A stretch of DNA of 64,000 bases from Bacillota bacterium (GCA_023397675.1 JAEWTV010000063.1:1-64000), one strand, 5' to 3'; positions 9,668 through 18,717 are shown, counted from the first letter of the stretch. A program made the numbers and translations. The notes: generated by a model not told the origin, from the sequence alone.

Positions 9668-9685
9668 ACACTATCAATATATATT

Positions 9686-9710
9686 GAGGTCTTAATAGGC
9701 CTCTTTTTTT
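9686..9710 (+). terminator. Rho-independent terminator after the MFS gene
   Basis: Six-base stem GAGGTC/GGCCTC (one G-T pair) with loop TTAATA and a T7 run. Confidence 0.75.
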
Positions 9711-9847
9711 CTTTTAATAAGCTTACCTTAAATTCTATATTTTAACATATGATTTTATGTGTAAATCAAAGAAACTGAAAGAATTCACGAGATTTTCTTA
9801 CCAGAATTAAAAGCGTTACAAAAAGTATTGATTTTTTGTCAGTTTTC

Positions 9848-9876
9848 TTGATTATTCAAGACTTTTTTTGTATAAT
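9848..9876 (+). promoter_or_regulatory. Promoter of the polyamine operon
   Basis: TTGATT (9848-9853), a 17-bp spacer, then TATAAT (9871-9876); the start codon is 39 bases downstream. Confidence 0.7.
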
Positions 9877-9914
9877 CAACTTTGTTGGATAAAAAGTATT
9901 TTGGAGGTGTTGTT

Positions 9915-11114
9915 ATGGCTAAAGCACTAATAATAGGCGCTGGTGGAGTTGCCAGTGTTGTTGTTCATAAATGCTGCCAGAACCCGGATGTGTTTTCCGA
10001 GATATGCATTGCAAGCAGAACCATAGAAAAATGTAATGCATTAAAGGAAAAGCTGGCCGGAGGACGAACAAAAATTCATACCGCACAGGTTGATGCCGAT
10101 AACACCAATGCGGTAATAGATTTAATTATGAGCTTTAAACCTGACATCGTCATTAATGTGGCTCTTCCGTATCAGGATCTTACAATTATGGATGCATGCC
10201 TTGCAACAGGCGTTCATTATGTTGATACGGCTAATTATGAGCCACCGGATGTGCCTAAGTTCGAATACAAATGGCAGTGGGCTTACAGGGAAAAATTCAA
10301 AAAAGCCGGAATAACTGCGTTACTTGGAAGCGGCTTTGACCCAGGTGTTACAGGTGTATTCTGTGCATATGCTCAAAAGCATTATTTTGATGAAATACAT
10401 TCGATTGATATTGTTGATGCAAATGCAGGTGACCATGGGTATCCGTTTGCTACAAACTTCAACCCTGAAATAAATATTCGTGAAATTACTGCAAATGGGC
10501 GTTATTGGGAAAACGGAAGCTGGGTTGAGACAGGTCCGCTGGAATTAAAGAAGGTATATGACCTTCCTGAAATAGGACCCAAAAATATTTACCTTTTGTA
10601 CCATGAAGAGCTTGAATCACTTGCGCTGAATATTAAAGGCCTTAAGCGTATAAGGTTTTGGATGACATTTTCAGATAATTATCTGAACCACCTGAAGGTA
10701 CTGGAGAATGTCGGAATGACCTCGATTGAGCCGATTGAATTTGAAGGTCAGAAGATTATACCATTGCAGTTCCTTAAATCAGTACTGCCTGATCCTGCAT
10801 CTTTGGGACCGAGAACAAAGGGCAAGACCAACATTGGATGCATTATTCAGGGAATGAAGGACGGCAAGCCTAAAACCTATTATGTTTATAATGTTTGTGT
10901 TCATGAGGAATGCTACGCAGAAGTAGGTTCCCAGGCTATATCCTATACAACAGGTGTTCCTGCCATGATAGGAGCAATGATGATTTTAAAGGGTTTATGG
11001 AAGAAGCCGGGTGTCTATAATATAGAGGAGTTTGATCCTGACCCGTTCATGGATGCTTTGAATAAATGCGGTCTTCCATGGCAGGAGGAATTCTCACCTA
11101 CACTTTTGGACTAA
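9915..11114 (+). CDS. Carboxynorspermidine/carboxyspermidine dehydrogenase
   Basis: A 399-aa member of the saccharopine dehydrogenase family. It reductively condenses aspartate semialdehyde with a diamine (putrescine or diaminopropane) using NADPH, giving a carboxylated triamine. Seen: the Rossmann glycine motif IIGAGGVASVV at residues 4-15, the DTANYEPPD region and a long SGFDPGVTGVFCAYAQ segment typical of the family. The start is ATG 9915 because GGAGG lies 7 bases upstream; the in-frame TTG at 9882 lacks a ribosome site. The decarboxylase for the next step follows 27 bases on. In Firmicutes this pair usually makes spermidine, so I expect putrescine as substrate, but the sequence does not settle that. 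Confidence 0.9.
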   Translation: MAKALIIGAGGVASVVVHKCCQNPDVFSEICIASRTIEKCNALKEKLAGGRTKIHTAQVDADNTNAVIDLIMSFKPDIVINVALPYQDLTIMDACLATGVHYVDTANYEPPDVPKFEYKWQWAYREKFKKAGITALLGSGFDPGVTGVFCAYAQKHYFDEIHSIDIVDANAGDHGYPFATNFNPEINIREITANGRYWENGSWVETGPLELKKVYDLPEIGPKNIYLLYHEELESLALNIKGLKRIRFWMTFSDNYLNHLKVLENVGMTSIEPIEFEGQKIIPLQFLKSVLPDPASLGPRTKGKTNIGCIIQGMKDGKPKTYYVYNVCVHEECYAEVGSQAISYTTGVPAMIGAMMILKGLWKKPGVYNIEEFDPDPFMDALNKCGLPWQEEFSPTLLD

Positions 11115-11141
11115 TAGTTGGCTTGAATGGAGTATATATAA

Positions 11142-12278
11142 ATGAATATTGATTTTAACAGCCTGCCATCACCTTGTTATATTGTTGATGAAAGGCTTCT
11201 TAAAAAGAATCTTGAATTGCTGGACTATGTTCAGCAGCGTACCGGATGCAAAATCCTTCTGGCTCAGAAGGGATTTTCAATGTATTCGGTTTTTCCTTTG
11301 GTGGGCAAATACCTTAAAGGGGTTACCTCAAGCTCCTTATTTGAAGCCAGATTGGGTTTTGAAGAAATGGGGAAAGAGGTACACGTTTTTGCGCCTGCCT
11401 ATGGTGAAGTGGAATTCGATGAGCTGCTGAAATACTGTGATCATATAGTGTTTAATTCCTTTAACCAGTGGAACAAGTTCAGGGATAAGGCACTAAATGC
11501 TACGAGAAAAATAGAATTCGGAATACGCATCAATCCTGAGTACTCGGAAATTGATACACCTATTTATAATCCCTGCTACACCAACTCAAGGCTTGGCGTG
11601 ACTTTAGCCAATTTTAAACCGGAACAGCTTGAGGGAATAGATGGACTTCATTTCCATACTATGTGTGAGCAGAACTCAGACACGCTTTACCGTACAATAA
11701 AAGTCGTTGATGAGAAGTTCGGAAAATATATCAAGAACATGAAATGGCTTAATATGGGTGGCGGACATCATATTACAAGACCTGATTATGATGTGGAGAT
11801 ACTTATAAGGTCTATTATGTATTTCAGGGATAAGTATGGTGTTGAAGTATATCTGGAGCCGGGTGAGGCAATAGCGCTGAATACCGGGTATTTGGTTTCC
11901 ACAGTACTTGATATAGTTGATAATGGCATGAAAATAGCCATTCTTGATACATCTGCTGCATGCCATATGCCTGATGTGCTTGAAATGCCTTACAGGCCTA
12001 ATATAATTGAAGCAGGCAAACCAGATGAAAATGAATACACATACCGGCTTGGCGGGGTTACCTGCCTGGCGGGGGATGTAATAGGGGATTACTCGTTTAA
12101 AAAGCCTTTACAGCCGGGGGACAGGCTTGTGTTCTGTGACATGGCGCATTACACCATGGTAAAGAACAATACCTTCAACGGTATAAATCTTCCTTCAATT
12201 GCACTTTACAGCGAGGAAGGCGGGAACAAGGTAATAAAACAATTCGGGTATGAGGATTTCAAAACAAGGCTGTCATAG
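11142..12278 (+). CDS. nspC: Carboxynorspermidine/carboxyspermidine decarboxylase
   Basis: A 378-aa PLP enzyme of the fold-III (alanine racemase-like) decarboxylases. It removes the carboxylate from carboxy(nor)spermidine to give spermidine or norspermidine. Seen: the probable PLP lysine K43 in LLAQKGFSMYS, HFHTMCEQN, a glycine-rich GGGHH, EPGEA for phosphate binding, and C-terminal GGVTCLAGDVIGDY with the conserved active-site Cys. It lies in one operon with the dehydrogenase. A hairpin terminator follows and is shared with the converging hydrogenase gene. Confidence 0.92.
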   Translation: MNIDFNSLPSPCYIVDERLLKKNLELLDYVQQRTGCKILLAQKGFSMYSVFPLVGKYLKGVTSSSLFEARLGFEEMGKEVHVFAPAYGEVEFDELLKYCDHIVFNSFNQWNKFRDKALNATRKIEFGIRINPEYSEIDTPIYNPCYTNSRLGVTLANFKPEQLEGIDGLHFHTMCEQNSDTLYRTIKVVDEKFGKYIKNMKWLNMGGGHHITRPDYDVEILIRSIMYFRDKYGVEVYLEPGEAIALNTGYLVSTVLDIVDNGMKIAILDTSAACHMPDVLEMPYRPNIIEAGKPDENEYTYRLGGVTCLAGDVIGDYSFKKPLQPGDRLVFCDMAHYTMVKNNTFNGINLPSIALYSEEGGNKVIKQFGYEDFKTRLS

Positions 12279-12311
12279 AAAAATTAATTAATCAATCAGT
12301 AATTTGAAGAT

Positions 12312-12350
12312 AGAGAAAGAACCTTCCCATTTTGGAAAGGTTCTTTCTCT
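12312..12350. terminator. Bidirectional terminator hairpin
   Basis: A 14-bp perfect stem (AGAGAAAGAACCTT with its complement) lies between convergent nspC and the hydrogenase gene. T richness is mostly inside the right arm, so strength in each direction is uncertain. Confidence 0.7.
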
Positions 12351-12363
12351 ATTTCAATTGGTC

Positions 12364-15300
12364 TTATTTCTTATTCAAATTCCCTAATGCAGCTTCTTCT
12401 ATCTTCTGGCCGTTGAGAGTTACATAAATTCCTTCGCCTGCATGATTATCTTTGAGACGAATTGTCTTTACACTTATGAATGGGTCCATCTTAAGCTTCT
12501 TCACGTTGCTTGAAAACTCTTCATATAACTCTTTTGCACCTTTTTTCGAACATGATTCACAGGTACAAATTGTATATTCACGGGTCACGAAGGCTGAATC
12601 GGCTTTTTTGCGGATTTTTCCACAGAGACTGTCACCATTCTTCGCCGAATAAGTTGTATGAAGCAGCTCATGAGCTCTATGGGAGTTTGCTTCACCATAG
12701 AAATCTTCATACAGCCTGAGTATATCAGGGTTTTCCTGAGATTTACGGTATTTTGAAGTCTTATCGAGATTAACAAGGATCTGCTGGCGTTTTTCCATAG
12801 CATCAACCTTTTCTGGTACAGGATGACCTGCACCGCAGATGCATCCGCCAGGACATGCCATAACCTCTATAAGGTCATAGCCTACATCAACTCCCTGAAT
12901 AATCTTTTCAACAATAGGCTCTGCGTTGTGTAATCCGCTGATAACAGCTACACGAACAATTGTACCGTCAGCATCAATTGTAGATTCCTTAACACCTTCA
13001 AATCCGCGGATTTCTTCGAATTCAAGGTGATCAGTGAGCACTTTTCCTGTAAGCTTTTCTACAGCCATACGGAGTGCAGCTTCAGCAACACCGCCTGATG
13101 CTCCGAAGAGGATACCTGCGCCTGAAACCTGCTTGTAAGGATCATCAAACTCTTGTGGCTCTATATTATTTGTATCTATTCTTGCCAGCTTGAGCATTTC
13201 AAACAATTCAGTAGTTGTGAGTACTGCGTCAACATCACGGATTCCTTCAGGAGCAAATTCCGGACGTGCAGCCTCATGCTTCTTAGCAAGGCAAGGTACA
13301 ATTGATACCACATAAAGGTCATCTTTTTTAATACCTGAAAGCTGTGTAAAGTGATTCTTAACTGTTGCACCCATCATCATCTGTGGTGATTTACAGCTTG
13401 AAAGATGAGGTATCAGTTCAGGATAACGCTTTTCAACAAAGTTTACCCAACCTGGGCAGCAGGATGTAAACTGTGGCATAACACCCTTGTTCTCTATTCG
13501 TTTCAGGAATTCTGTAGTTTCTTCCACTATTGTAAGGTCAGCGGCAAAGGTAAAATCAAATACCTTGTCAAAACCGAGCTTCTTAAGAAGACCAGCCATG
13601 TAGGGTGATACTTCTTCGAATGGTACATTGAAGGTTTTTGATATCAAACTTCTTACAGCAGGTGCAACGAAGGCTACGACAGTCTTGGACTGATCATTGA
13701 TAGCCCTGAATACCTTGCCTCTTTCACGGCGGTAATCCAAAGCACCACAAGGACAAGCTGTTACACACTGTCCGCAGCTTACACAATCTGTTTCCTGAAG
13801 TGGACGTCCGCTCTTTGTACCTACAAGAAGACGTCCTTGTTTCATATAATAAGTAAGGACATCAGGGCCTTCAATTTCTGCACATGCTGCAATACAGCGT
13901 CCGCAGGATATACACTTGTTGTGGTCACGCATAATAAATGGGTGATCATCTACAATCGGTATATATGGACGTTCATGCTCAGGGGTTTTATAATCAACAT
14001 TATGAGCTGTAGCTTCTGCTCTAAGGTCGCAATCCATACGGTGAGTACATCCGCACTTAAGGCAGCGGCGTGCTTCCTCTCTTGCTTCCTCTTCAGTGTA
14101 GCCAAGCTCTACTTCATCAAAGTTGTTTTTACGTGCATCAAGGGATATTGCGGGCATTGTTCCGCGAGGGATCTTGGGCATTTCTTCAAACTCCCATTTT
14201 GGAATATCTTCAAGTGATCCGCGGCTACAGCTGTAATCAACGTTTTGTTCCTTAATATAGCCTTTCATAAGGAAGCTGTCCATTGACTCTGCTGCATGGC
14301 GTCCTGCACTTACTGCCTGAATAACCGTTGCAGGTCCTGTTACACAATCTCCGCCAGAGAAAATGTTAACTTCGGAGGTCTGCAATGTTTTTGGGTTTAT
14401 CTCTATATCTCCCCATTTATTAAGCTTTACAGGGAGGTCATTATACAGGAACTGTGTGTTGGTGCTCTGACCAATTGCTCCTATAATTGTATCTGCTTCA
14501 ATTACTACATCACTGCCTTCAACAGGTACCGGGCGACGGCGGCCTGAACGGTCTGGCTCACCAAGTGTCATTTCTATACAGTGAAGACTCTTTTTACCGT
14601 TTTCTGAAGCTATCTTGTTAGGTGCCATAAGGAAAATCATTTCAACACCTTCGTGTAAAGCTTCTTCGACTTCATATGGCTCTGCAGGCATCTGATCCTT
14701 TGTACGGCGGTAAACAAGCTTAACTGATTTTGCGCCTTTTCTTATAGCTGTACGTGCACAGTCAATGGCAGTATTACCACCACCGATTACTACAACTGTG
14801 TCCCCGAGCTTTATTTCTTTTCCTTTTGTTACTTGCTCAAGGTATTGGATACCAAGCCATACACCTTCAAGGTTTTCACCTTCGATATGCATTGGAGTTG
14901 CACGCCATGAACCGATCGCAAGGTAAACAGTATCAAAATCCTTATGCAGATCTTCAAGAAGAATATGAGTTCCGAGAGCTTTTCCAGTCATAATCTTGAC
15001 GCCAAGCTTTTTCATTGTGTCTATTTCCTTATCCAAAGTAGCCTTTGGAAGACGATATTCAGGAATTCCGTAGCGCATCATTCCGCCTGCGTGCGGCTGG
15101 CGCTCAAATACTGTTACATCATGACCATTTATTGCACTGTAATAAGCTGCTGATAGTCCTGAAGGACCTGCTCCGACAATTGCTATCTTTTTGCCAGTAG
15201 CCGGTTTCTTTTCAGGAATCCATGGCTGCTCCTGAGCCATATCCCAGTCTGCAGCAAAACGTTTTACATTGTTAATGGCAACAGGCCTGTCAACAAGGTT

Positions 15301-15795
15301 ACGTCTGCACTGCGCTTCACAAGGATGTGGGCAGACACGTCCGCAAACAACAGGGAACGGGTTACTGTCTTTAATAACCTGAACTGCTACTTCATAGTTT
15401 CCATTACCAACCTGACGAAGGTATGACTGGATGTCTACGTTTGCAGGGCACGTCATTACACATGGTGCTACGCAGTCTGCATTGTGGTCTGAAAGTAGCT
15501 GCTCCAGGCGTACTTTTCTGTAGTTTTCAAGTTTTGGACTGTTGGTGCATATGATCATACCCTCTTTAATAGGAGTTTGACATGCTTTCACATCGCGTTC
15601 CCCATTTGGTCCTAACTCAACAACGCATAAGCCGCAGTTCCCGTTTGACCTTTCAAGCCTTATATCATAGCACAGGTGTGGGATATGTATACCCTCCTGA
15701 AGTAAGGCCTGAAGAATGGTGAGATTTTCATAAACCTCAATTTCACGATTGTTAACAGTTACCTTAATACGATTCTGATTAGATAAGGTTTTCAT
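12364..15795 (-). CDS. GltD-fused [FeFe] hydrogenase (group A2 type)
   Basis: A 1143-aa cytoplasmic iron-sulfur flavoprotein. Order: 2Fe-2S ferredoxin domain (Cys near 37-75); GltD-type N-terminal Fe-S domain (about 90-195); FAD site VGAGPSGLSAA near 205; NAD(P)H site GGGNTAIDCA near 333; two 4Fe-4S clusters (CISCGRCIAAC, CVSCGQCVTACPCG; about 623-680); H-cluster domain with TSCCPGW (777-783), VPCLAKKHE (Cys835) and MACPGGCICG (Cys981, Cys985), all metal-binding cysteines present; an HydA small-subunit-like segment; and a C-terminal CTCESC extension near 1074, perhaps a thioredoxin-like 2Fe-2S domain. It likely couples H2 formation or uptake to NAD(P)H. This matches the glutamate synthase-linked class of hydrogenases, whose physiological role is poorly defined. 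No GltA or hydrogenase-maturation gene is nearby. Confidence 0.92.
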   Translation of the reverse strand: MKTLSNQNRIKVTVNNREIEVYENLTILQALLQEGIHIPHLCYDIRLERSNGNCGLCVVELGPNGERDVKACQTPIKEGMIICTNSPKLENYRKVRLEQLLSDHNADCVAPCVMTCPANVDIQSYLRQVGNGNYEVAVQVIKDSNPFPVVCGRVCPHPCEAQCRRNLVDRPVAINNVKRFAADWDMAQEQPWIPEKKPATGKKIAIVGAGPSGLSAAYYSAINGHDVTVFERQPHAGGMMRYGIPEYRLPKATLDKEIDTMKKLGVKIMTGKALGTHILLEDLHKDFDTVYLAIGSWRATPMHIEGENLEGVWLGIQYLEQVTKGKEIKLGDTVVVIGGGNTAIDCARTAIRKGAKSVKLVYRRTKDQMPAEPYEVEEALHEGVEMIFLMAPNKIASENGKKSLHCIEMTLGEPDRSGRRRPVPVEGSDVVIEADTIIGAIGQSTNTQFLYNDLPVKLNKWGDIEINPKTLQTSEVNIFSGGDCVTGPATVIQAVSAGRHAAESMDSFLMKGYIKEQNVDYSCSRGSLEDIPKWEFEEMPKIPRGTMPAISLDARKNNFDEVELGYTEEEAREEARRCLKCGCTHRMDCDLRAEATAHNVDYKTPEHERPYIPIVDDHPFIMRDHNKCISCGRCIAACAEIEGPDVLTYYMKQGRLLVGTKSGRPLQETDCVSCGQCVTACPCGALDYRRERGKVFRAINDQSKTVVAFVAPAVRSLISKTFNVPFEEVSPYMAGLLKKLGFDKVFDFTFAADLTIVEETTEFLKRIENKGVMPQFTSCCPGWVNFVEKRYPELIPHLSSCKSPQMMMGATVKNHFTQLSGIKKDDLYVVSIVPCLAKKHEAARPEFAPEGIRDVDAVLTTTELFEMLKLARIDTNNIEPQEFDDPYKQVSGAGILFGASGGVAEAALRMAVEKLTGKVLTDHLEFEEIRGFEGVKESTIDADGTIVRVAVISGLHNAEPIVEKIIQGVDVGYDLIEVMACPGGCICGAGHPVPEKVDAMEKRQQILVNLDKTSKYRKSQENPDILRLYEDFYGEANSHRAHELLHTTYSAKNGDSLCGKIRKKADSAFVTREYTICTCESCSKKGAKELYEEFSSNVKKLKMDPFISVKTIRLKDNHAGEGIYVTLNGQKIEEAALGNLNKK

Positions 15796-15905
15796 CGTTT
15801 CTACCTCACGTTCTACATTTGATTTAATTTGTATTTATATTTTGGTAAACTTGCACATTGTATACAAGTTTACAGCTCTTACCGTATCAATAATGCTACT
15901 TCTAT

Positions 15906-15950
15906 ATTATAGCGAAGATATTTCGTTTTGTCTTGTATTATACGACAAAA
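15906..15950 (-). promoter_or_regulatory. Probable hydrogenase promoter with overlapping dyad
   Basis: On the minus strand, AAGACA (15934-15929) and TATAAT (15911-15906) have a 17-bp spacer. A dyad TTTTGTC-N11-GACAAAA (15926-15932 and 15944-15950) overlaps the -35 box. It does not match the clostridial Rex pattern that I know, so the regulator is unknown. The rest of 15796-16027 is AT-rich with nothing else clear. Confidence 0.5.
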
Positions 15951-16027
15951 TTTGTGAAAAATTTAATTATCATATTAAACTCTAAAAAAATATAGCTTAT
16001 TAAATGGAATAATTTGAATTTTGACAA

Positions 16028-16053
16028 TAAAAAAAGAACTGCATTTGCAGTTC
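16028..16053 (-). terminator. Terminator of the flavodoxin-ferredoxin gene
   Basis: Stem GAACTGCA/TGCAGTTC (16036-16043, 16046-16053). Read on the minus strand it is followed by seven T residues. Confidence 0.82.
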
Positions 16054-16135
16054 CTTTATGTTATTCTTTTGACTGAAGATAACTTTTATAATTTTATAGG
16101 TATATGTCCTAAGAACTGATCATATTTTTTCATCC

Positions 16136-16900
16136 TTAAATATCCAGGGTTTCTCTTCCTTTAACAACTGAAACCTCTTTGCCTGCAAGCTTAACAGTTA
16201 TAGATTTATTAGGACAATATGCTGCACAACGCATGCAAAACTCGCATGAATGGTGGTGCACAGGTATGTTTTTAATACTGATATTATTCACAGGACAGCC
16301 TTTTGCACATTTACCGCATTTTGTACATGAATCATTTATACTGAATTTGCTGAGTTTCCGCATAAAAAACCATGGGAAGGGTGTAGCTCTGCTTAAGAAG
16401 GATACAAAGCCTGAACCCTTGTAATCTGATTTCCATTTTGCTGTATCTGATAAGAGATCCTTTGAGAATTGTTCTACTTTTATAATTGCACTTTCCAGAC
16501 GTTCCTTATTTAACTTATCATCAACTGTTCCCTGGAGCATATTATTCGGCATGCTGATTTCACATAACCCTTTAACCTTGTATCCCTTTGATGTGAGCAG
16601 CTTGAATAGGGGATTTATTATACCTGATGATGTATTTAGTGTTACGAGTACAAAAACCTCCAACCCATTAACCTTAGGGAGAGATTTTAAAAACTTCCAG
16701 ACGGAAGGCGACACTGATTGTGAATTTATTGGAAATGCAAAACCAGTTAAAGTATCCTTTTCCGGTATTATGAAGTTCGCATTTTTGATTTCCTGAAGTT
16801 TTACATTTGAACCTTCAGCTTCAAAGCGATTTTTCATGACATCAAGCAGTTTTAAAGTATTACCTGTTCCACTGAAATAGTAGATTGATATGCTTCTCAT
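16136..16900 (-). CDS. EFR1-type flavodoxin-ferredoxin fusion protein
   Basis: A 254-aa redox protein. The N-terminal flavodoxin-like domain opens with IYYFSGTGNT, the FMN phosphate loop. The C-terminal domain has two 4Fe-4S clusters (CTKCGKCAKGCPVN and CEFCMRCAAYCPNKS, about residues 185-235). Such fusions are common in clostridia and are annotated as EFR1-family ferredoxins. They are thought to carry or bifurcate electrons, but partners are unknown. I start at ATG 16900, since the upstream in-frame ATG lies inside the ribosome site GGAGG. It begins one base after the stop of its PadR regulator, so the two are translationally coupled. Confidence 0.85.
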   Translation of the reverse strand: MRSISIYYFSGTGNTLKLLDVMKNRFEAEGSNVKLQEIKNANFIIPEKDTLTGFAFPINSQSVSPSVWKFLKSLPKVNGLEVFVLVTLNTSSGIINPLFKLLTSKGYKVKGLCEISMPNNMLQGTVDDKLNKERLESAIIKVEQFSKDLLSDTAKWKSDYKGSGFVSFLSRATPFPWFFMRKLSKFSINDSCTKCGKCAKGCPVNNISIKNIPVHHHSCEFCMRCAAYCPNKSITVKLAGKEVSVVKGRETLDI

Positions 16901-16901
16901 T

Positions 16902-17468
16902 TTACATACCTCCATTTTCTTTTCTGATGCTGAGCCTTTTTAATGTATCTTCACACCAATTGGTGTAGGCTAGTGATACCTTTTGACCAAAATCTATAAC
17001 CATTAATACTTCCTGGTGATTTTCATGCAAATCAATAACTCCTTCTATTTCATTTTTATACTGTTCGAACAGATCAAGCTGATGTTTGTGAAATTTGTAA
17101 AAGTCCGTAACATGGTCAATAATTATTTCAGTTTGTGTAATGTTTGAGAAATAAAGCTTAAGCAGCAGCTCGAACCTGACTATTTCCTTTTCTACCGGTT
17201 TGGAGAGCCACTCTTTGAGGACATTAAGCCCTGATTCCGTAATGGAATATTGTTTGCGTTCTTTTTTAGTATCTGTATTCAGCCTGTTTACTGTTATAAG
17301 ACCTGTACTTTCAAGTTTTTTGAGTGTCGGGTATATCTGTCCGTAACTTTCACTCCAGAAATTTGAAAACCTTATATCAACTATTTTTTTAATTTCATAA
17401 CCTGTCAAGGGCTGTTCACTTAATAGTCCAAGTATAAGAAACTGTGTTTTACTTTTTGAATCTTTCAT
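16902..17468 (-). CDS. PadR-family transcriptional regulator
   Basis: A 188-aa protein with an N-terminal PadR winged helix (QFLILGLLSEQPLTGYEIKK, then YGQIYPTLKKLESTGLI) and a C-terminal helical domain of the Vir_act_alpha_C type ending in LAYTNWCEDTLKRL. It is first in a two-gene operon with the flavodoxin-ferredoxin gene and is probably autoregulated through the dyad at 17490-17508. Ribosome site AGAGG is well placed. Confidence 0.88.
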   Translation of the reverse strand: MKDSKSKTQFLILGLLSEQPLTGYEIKKIVDIRFSNFWSESYGQIYPTLKKLESTGLITVNRLNTDTKKERKQYSITESGLNVLKEWLSKPVEKEIVRFELLLKLYFSNITQTEIIIDHVTDFYKFHKHQLDLFEQYKNEIEGVIDLHENHQEVLMVIDFGQKVSLAYTNWCEDTLKRLSIRKENGGM

Positions 17469-17489
17469 AAATAATTTACCTCTTATAAA

Positions 17490-17535
17490 ATATATCTTTT
17501 AGATATATCTTATTTCCCTTTTAATACATTGTCAA
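17490..17535 (-). promoter_or_regulatory. Promoter and dyad operator of the second PadR gene
   Basis: On the minus strand, TTGACA (17535-17530), a 17-bp spacer, then TAAGAT (17512-17507). A perfect dyad ATATATCT-TTT-AGATATAT (17490-17508) overlaps the -10 box. It has the same 8-3-8 geometry as the PadR dyad at 7414-7432. Confidence 0.72.
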
Positions 17536-17812
17536 TAGAGTTTGAATGGGAAATTTATACAAGTGTTCACACTTTGATGTTATTATTTAATTGTATGGTT
17601 ATAGTTAAATTGAAAAAGTCACACCGTTGAGCGAACATCATATTATATTATTAGACTATCCTATAAAATTGCATGATTCCTAGTAAGCTTGGCATGTCAA
17701 TGGACAAGAAGTTCGACTTGAAAGGACTAAGACAACCTCATTAAAAAGTGTTTCCAACACTTTTTGCCTTTGGTGTGGCAATTCAATTGGCACAATGGGG
17801 GTGGAGGAAAAA
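17536..17812. other. Intergenic region, one hairpin
   Basis: Between divergent genes. The only clear structure is a terminator-like hairpin at 17743-17765 (AAAAAGTGTT, loop TCC, AACACTTTTT). It lies just upstream of the ribosome site of the next gene, so it could attenuate that gene. I found no coding or RNA gene here. Confidence 0.5.
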
Positions 17813-18682
17813 ATGCTTCAGACCATTCTGCAAGTTTTTAAGGCGTTCAAGGATTTATGGGATATAAGTCATGAATTAATTAGTTACCATATAATCGATA
17901 AACTTTATTATAAAGGGATAAAGGGTGAGAACTTTTACTTCAAAAGTTACTGTAAGCACCTGACACTTTATAAAAACGGCCACGGTATTTTAATTGAAAG
18001 CTGCTATATACGCGTTCTGGATGATGAAAACTTTACAAACTTTTACAGAGAACTGGACATCAGCGATGGTAAGAAATATGTTTGCTTCGATAAATCACTG
18101 TATGAACTTAAAAATGTAAGTCATACAAAAAGATTTACTGAAATGGGTTTCTGGTGTGATGCTGATGGTGATAAATCAAATAATCTTATTAGAAGAATAA
18201 CACAGGTAGAAAGCAACAATAATAAAATATTGAAGTGGGATTTTGAAATAGACAAAAGAGTTTTAAAGTCCAAAAAGAAGAAAATATTTTACCTGACTTA
18301 TGCTTTAAGCATTCCGGGTATGTTCCCGGTTCGGGATGGTTTTTTGGACACTGAAAACCTTCCAGAAGAAGACTATAGCTTTTGTTCATCCTTACAGGTT
18401 AAAACACGTATCAGGGAGCTTAAATACATTTTCTCTCTTGAAAAAGGTATTGAACTGATAACACTGCCAATATTTAATGAAACCTGCTGCAAAAAAAAAT
18501 TTAATGATCGGGATAGAAATAAAACATTAAGGCTACAATATAAAAATGAAATTTTCTATGACAAATATAGCGTTACCGTAATGAATCCCAAGTATCAGAA
18601 TTCTATTTCAGTTTTATGGGGAATTGGAGAACGGGCAGAGGGAGGAATGGAAATGTTACTTGATAAAGAGACTGGAACATGA
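17813..18682 (+). CDS. Hypothetical protein, 289 aa, family not recognised
   Basis: A well-formed gene: ribosome site GGTGGAGG lies 6 bases before ATG 17813 (the in-frame ATG 17795 lies upstream of that site), and a terminator follows. The protein is soluble, rich in Lys/Tyr/Phe, with many alternating hydrophobic segments suggesting beta structure. It has no signal peptide or membrane helix. A short CC pair (ETCCKKKF) and a GFWCDADGD stretch are visible, but I cannot match any family. Neighbours give no functional clue. It could be a strain- or genus-specific protein. Confidence 0.75.
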   Translation: MLQTILQVFKAFKDLWDISHELISYHIIDKLYYKGIKGENFYFKSYCKHLTLYKNGHGILIESCYIRVLDDENFTNFYRELDISDGKKYVCFDKSLYELKNVSHTKRFTEMGFWCDADGDKSNNLIRRITQVESNNNKILKWDFEIDKRVLKSKKKKIFYLTYALSIPGMFPVRDGFLDTENLPEEDYSFCSSLQVKTRIRELKYIFSLEKGIELITLPIFNETCCKKKFNDRDRNKTLRLQYKNEIFYDKYSVTVMNPKYQNSISVLWGIGERAEGGMEMLLDKETGT

Positions 18683-18717
18683 TTGCAAACCTTTGAAAAA
18701 ATAATAAAAGACTAATG

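Noticed and set aside
15926..15950. Rex-binding site before the hydrogenase gene
   Set aside because: The dyad arms are TTTTGTC/GACAAAA with an 11-bp spacer, unlike the TTGTTAA-N4-TTAACAA type pattern of Rex.
17640..17760. A tRNA or structured RNA in the gap before the 289-aa gene (GTTCGACTT motif)
   Set aside because: The T-loop-like word has no matching stems, acceptor or anticodon arm.
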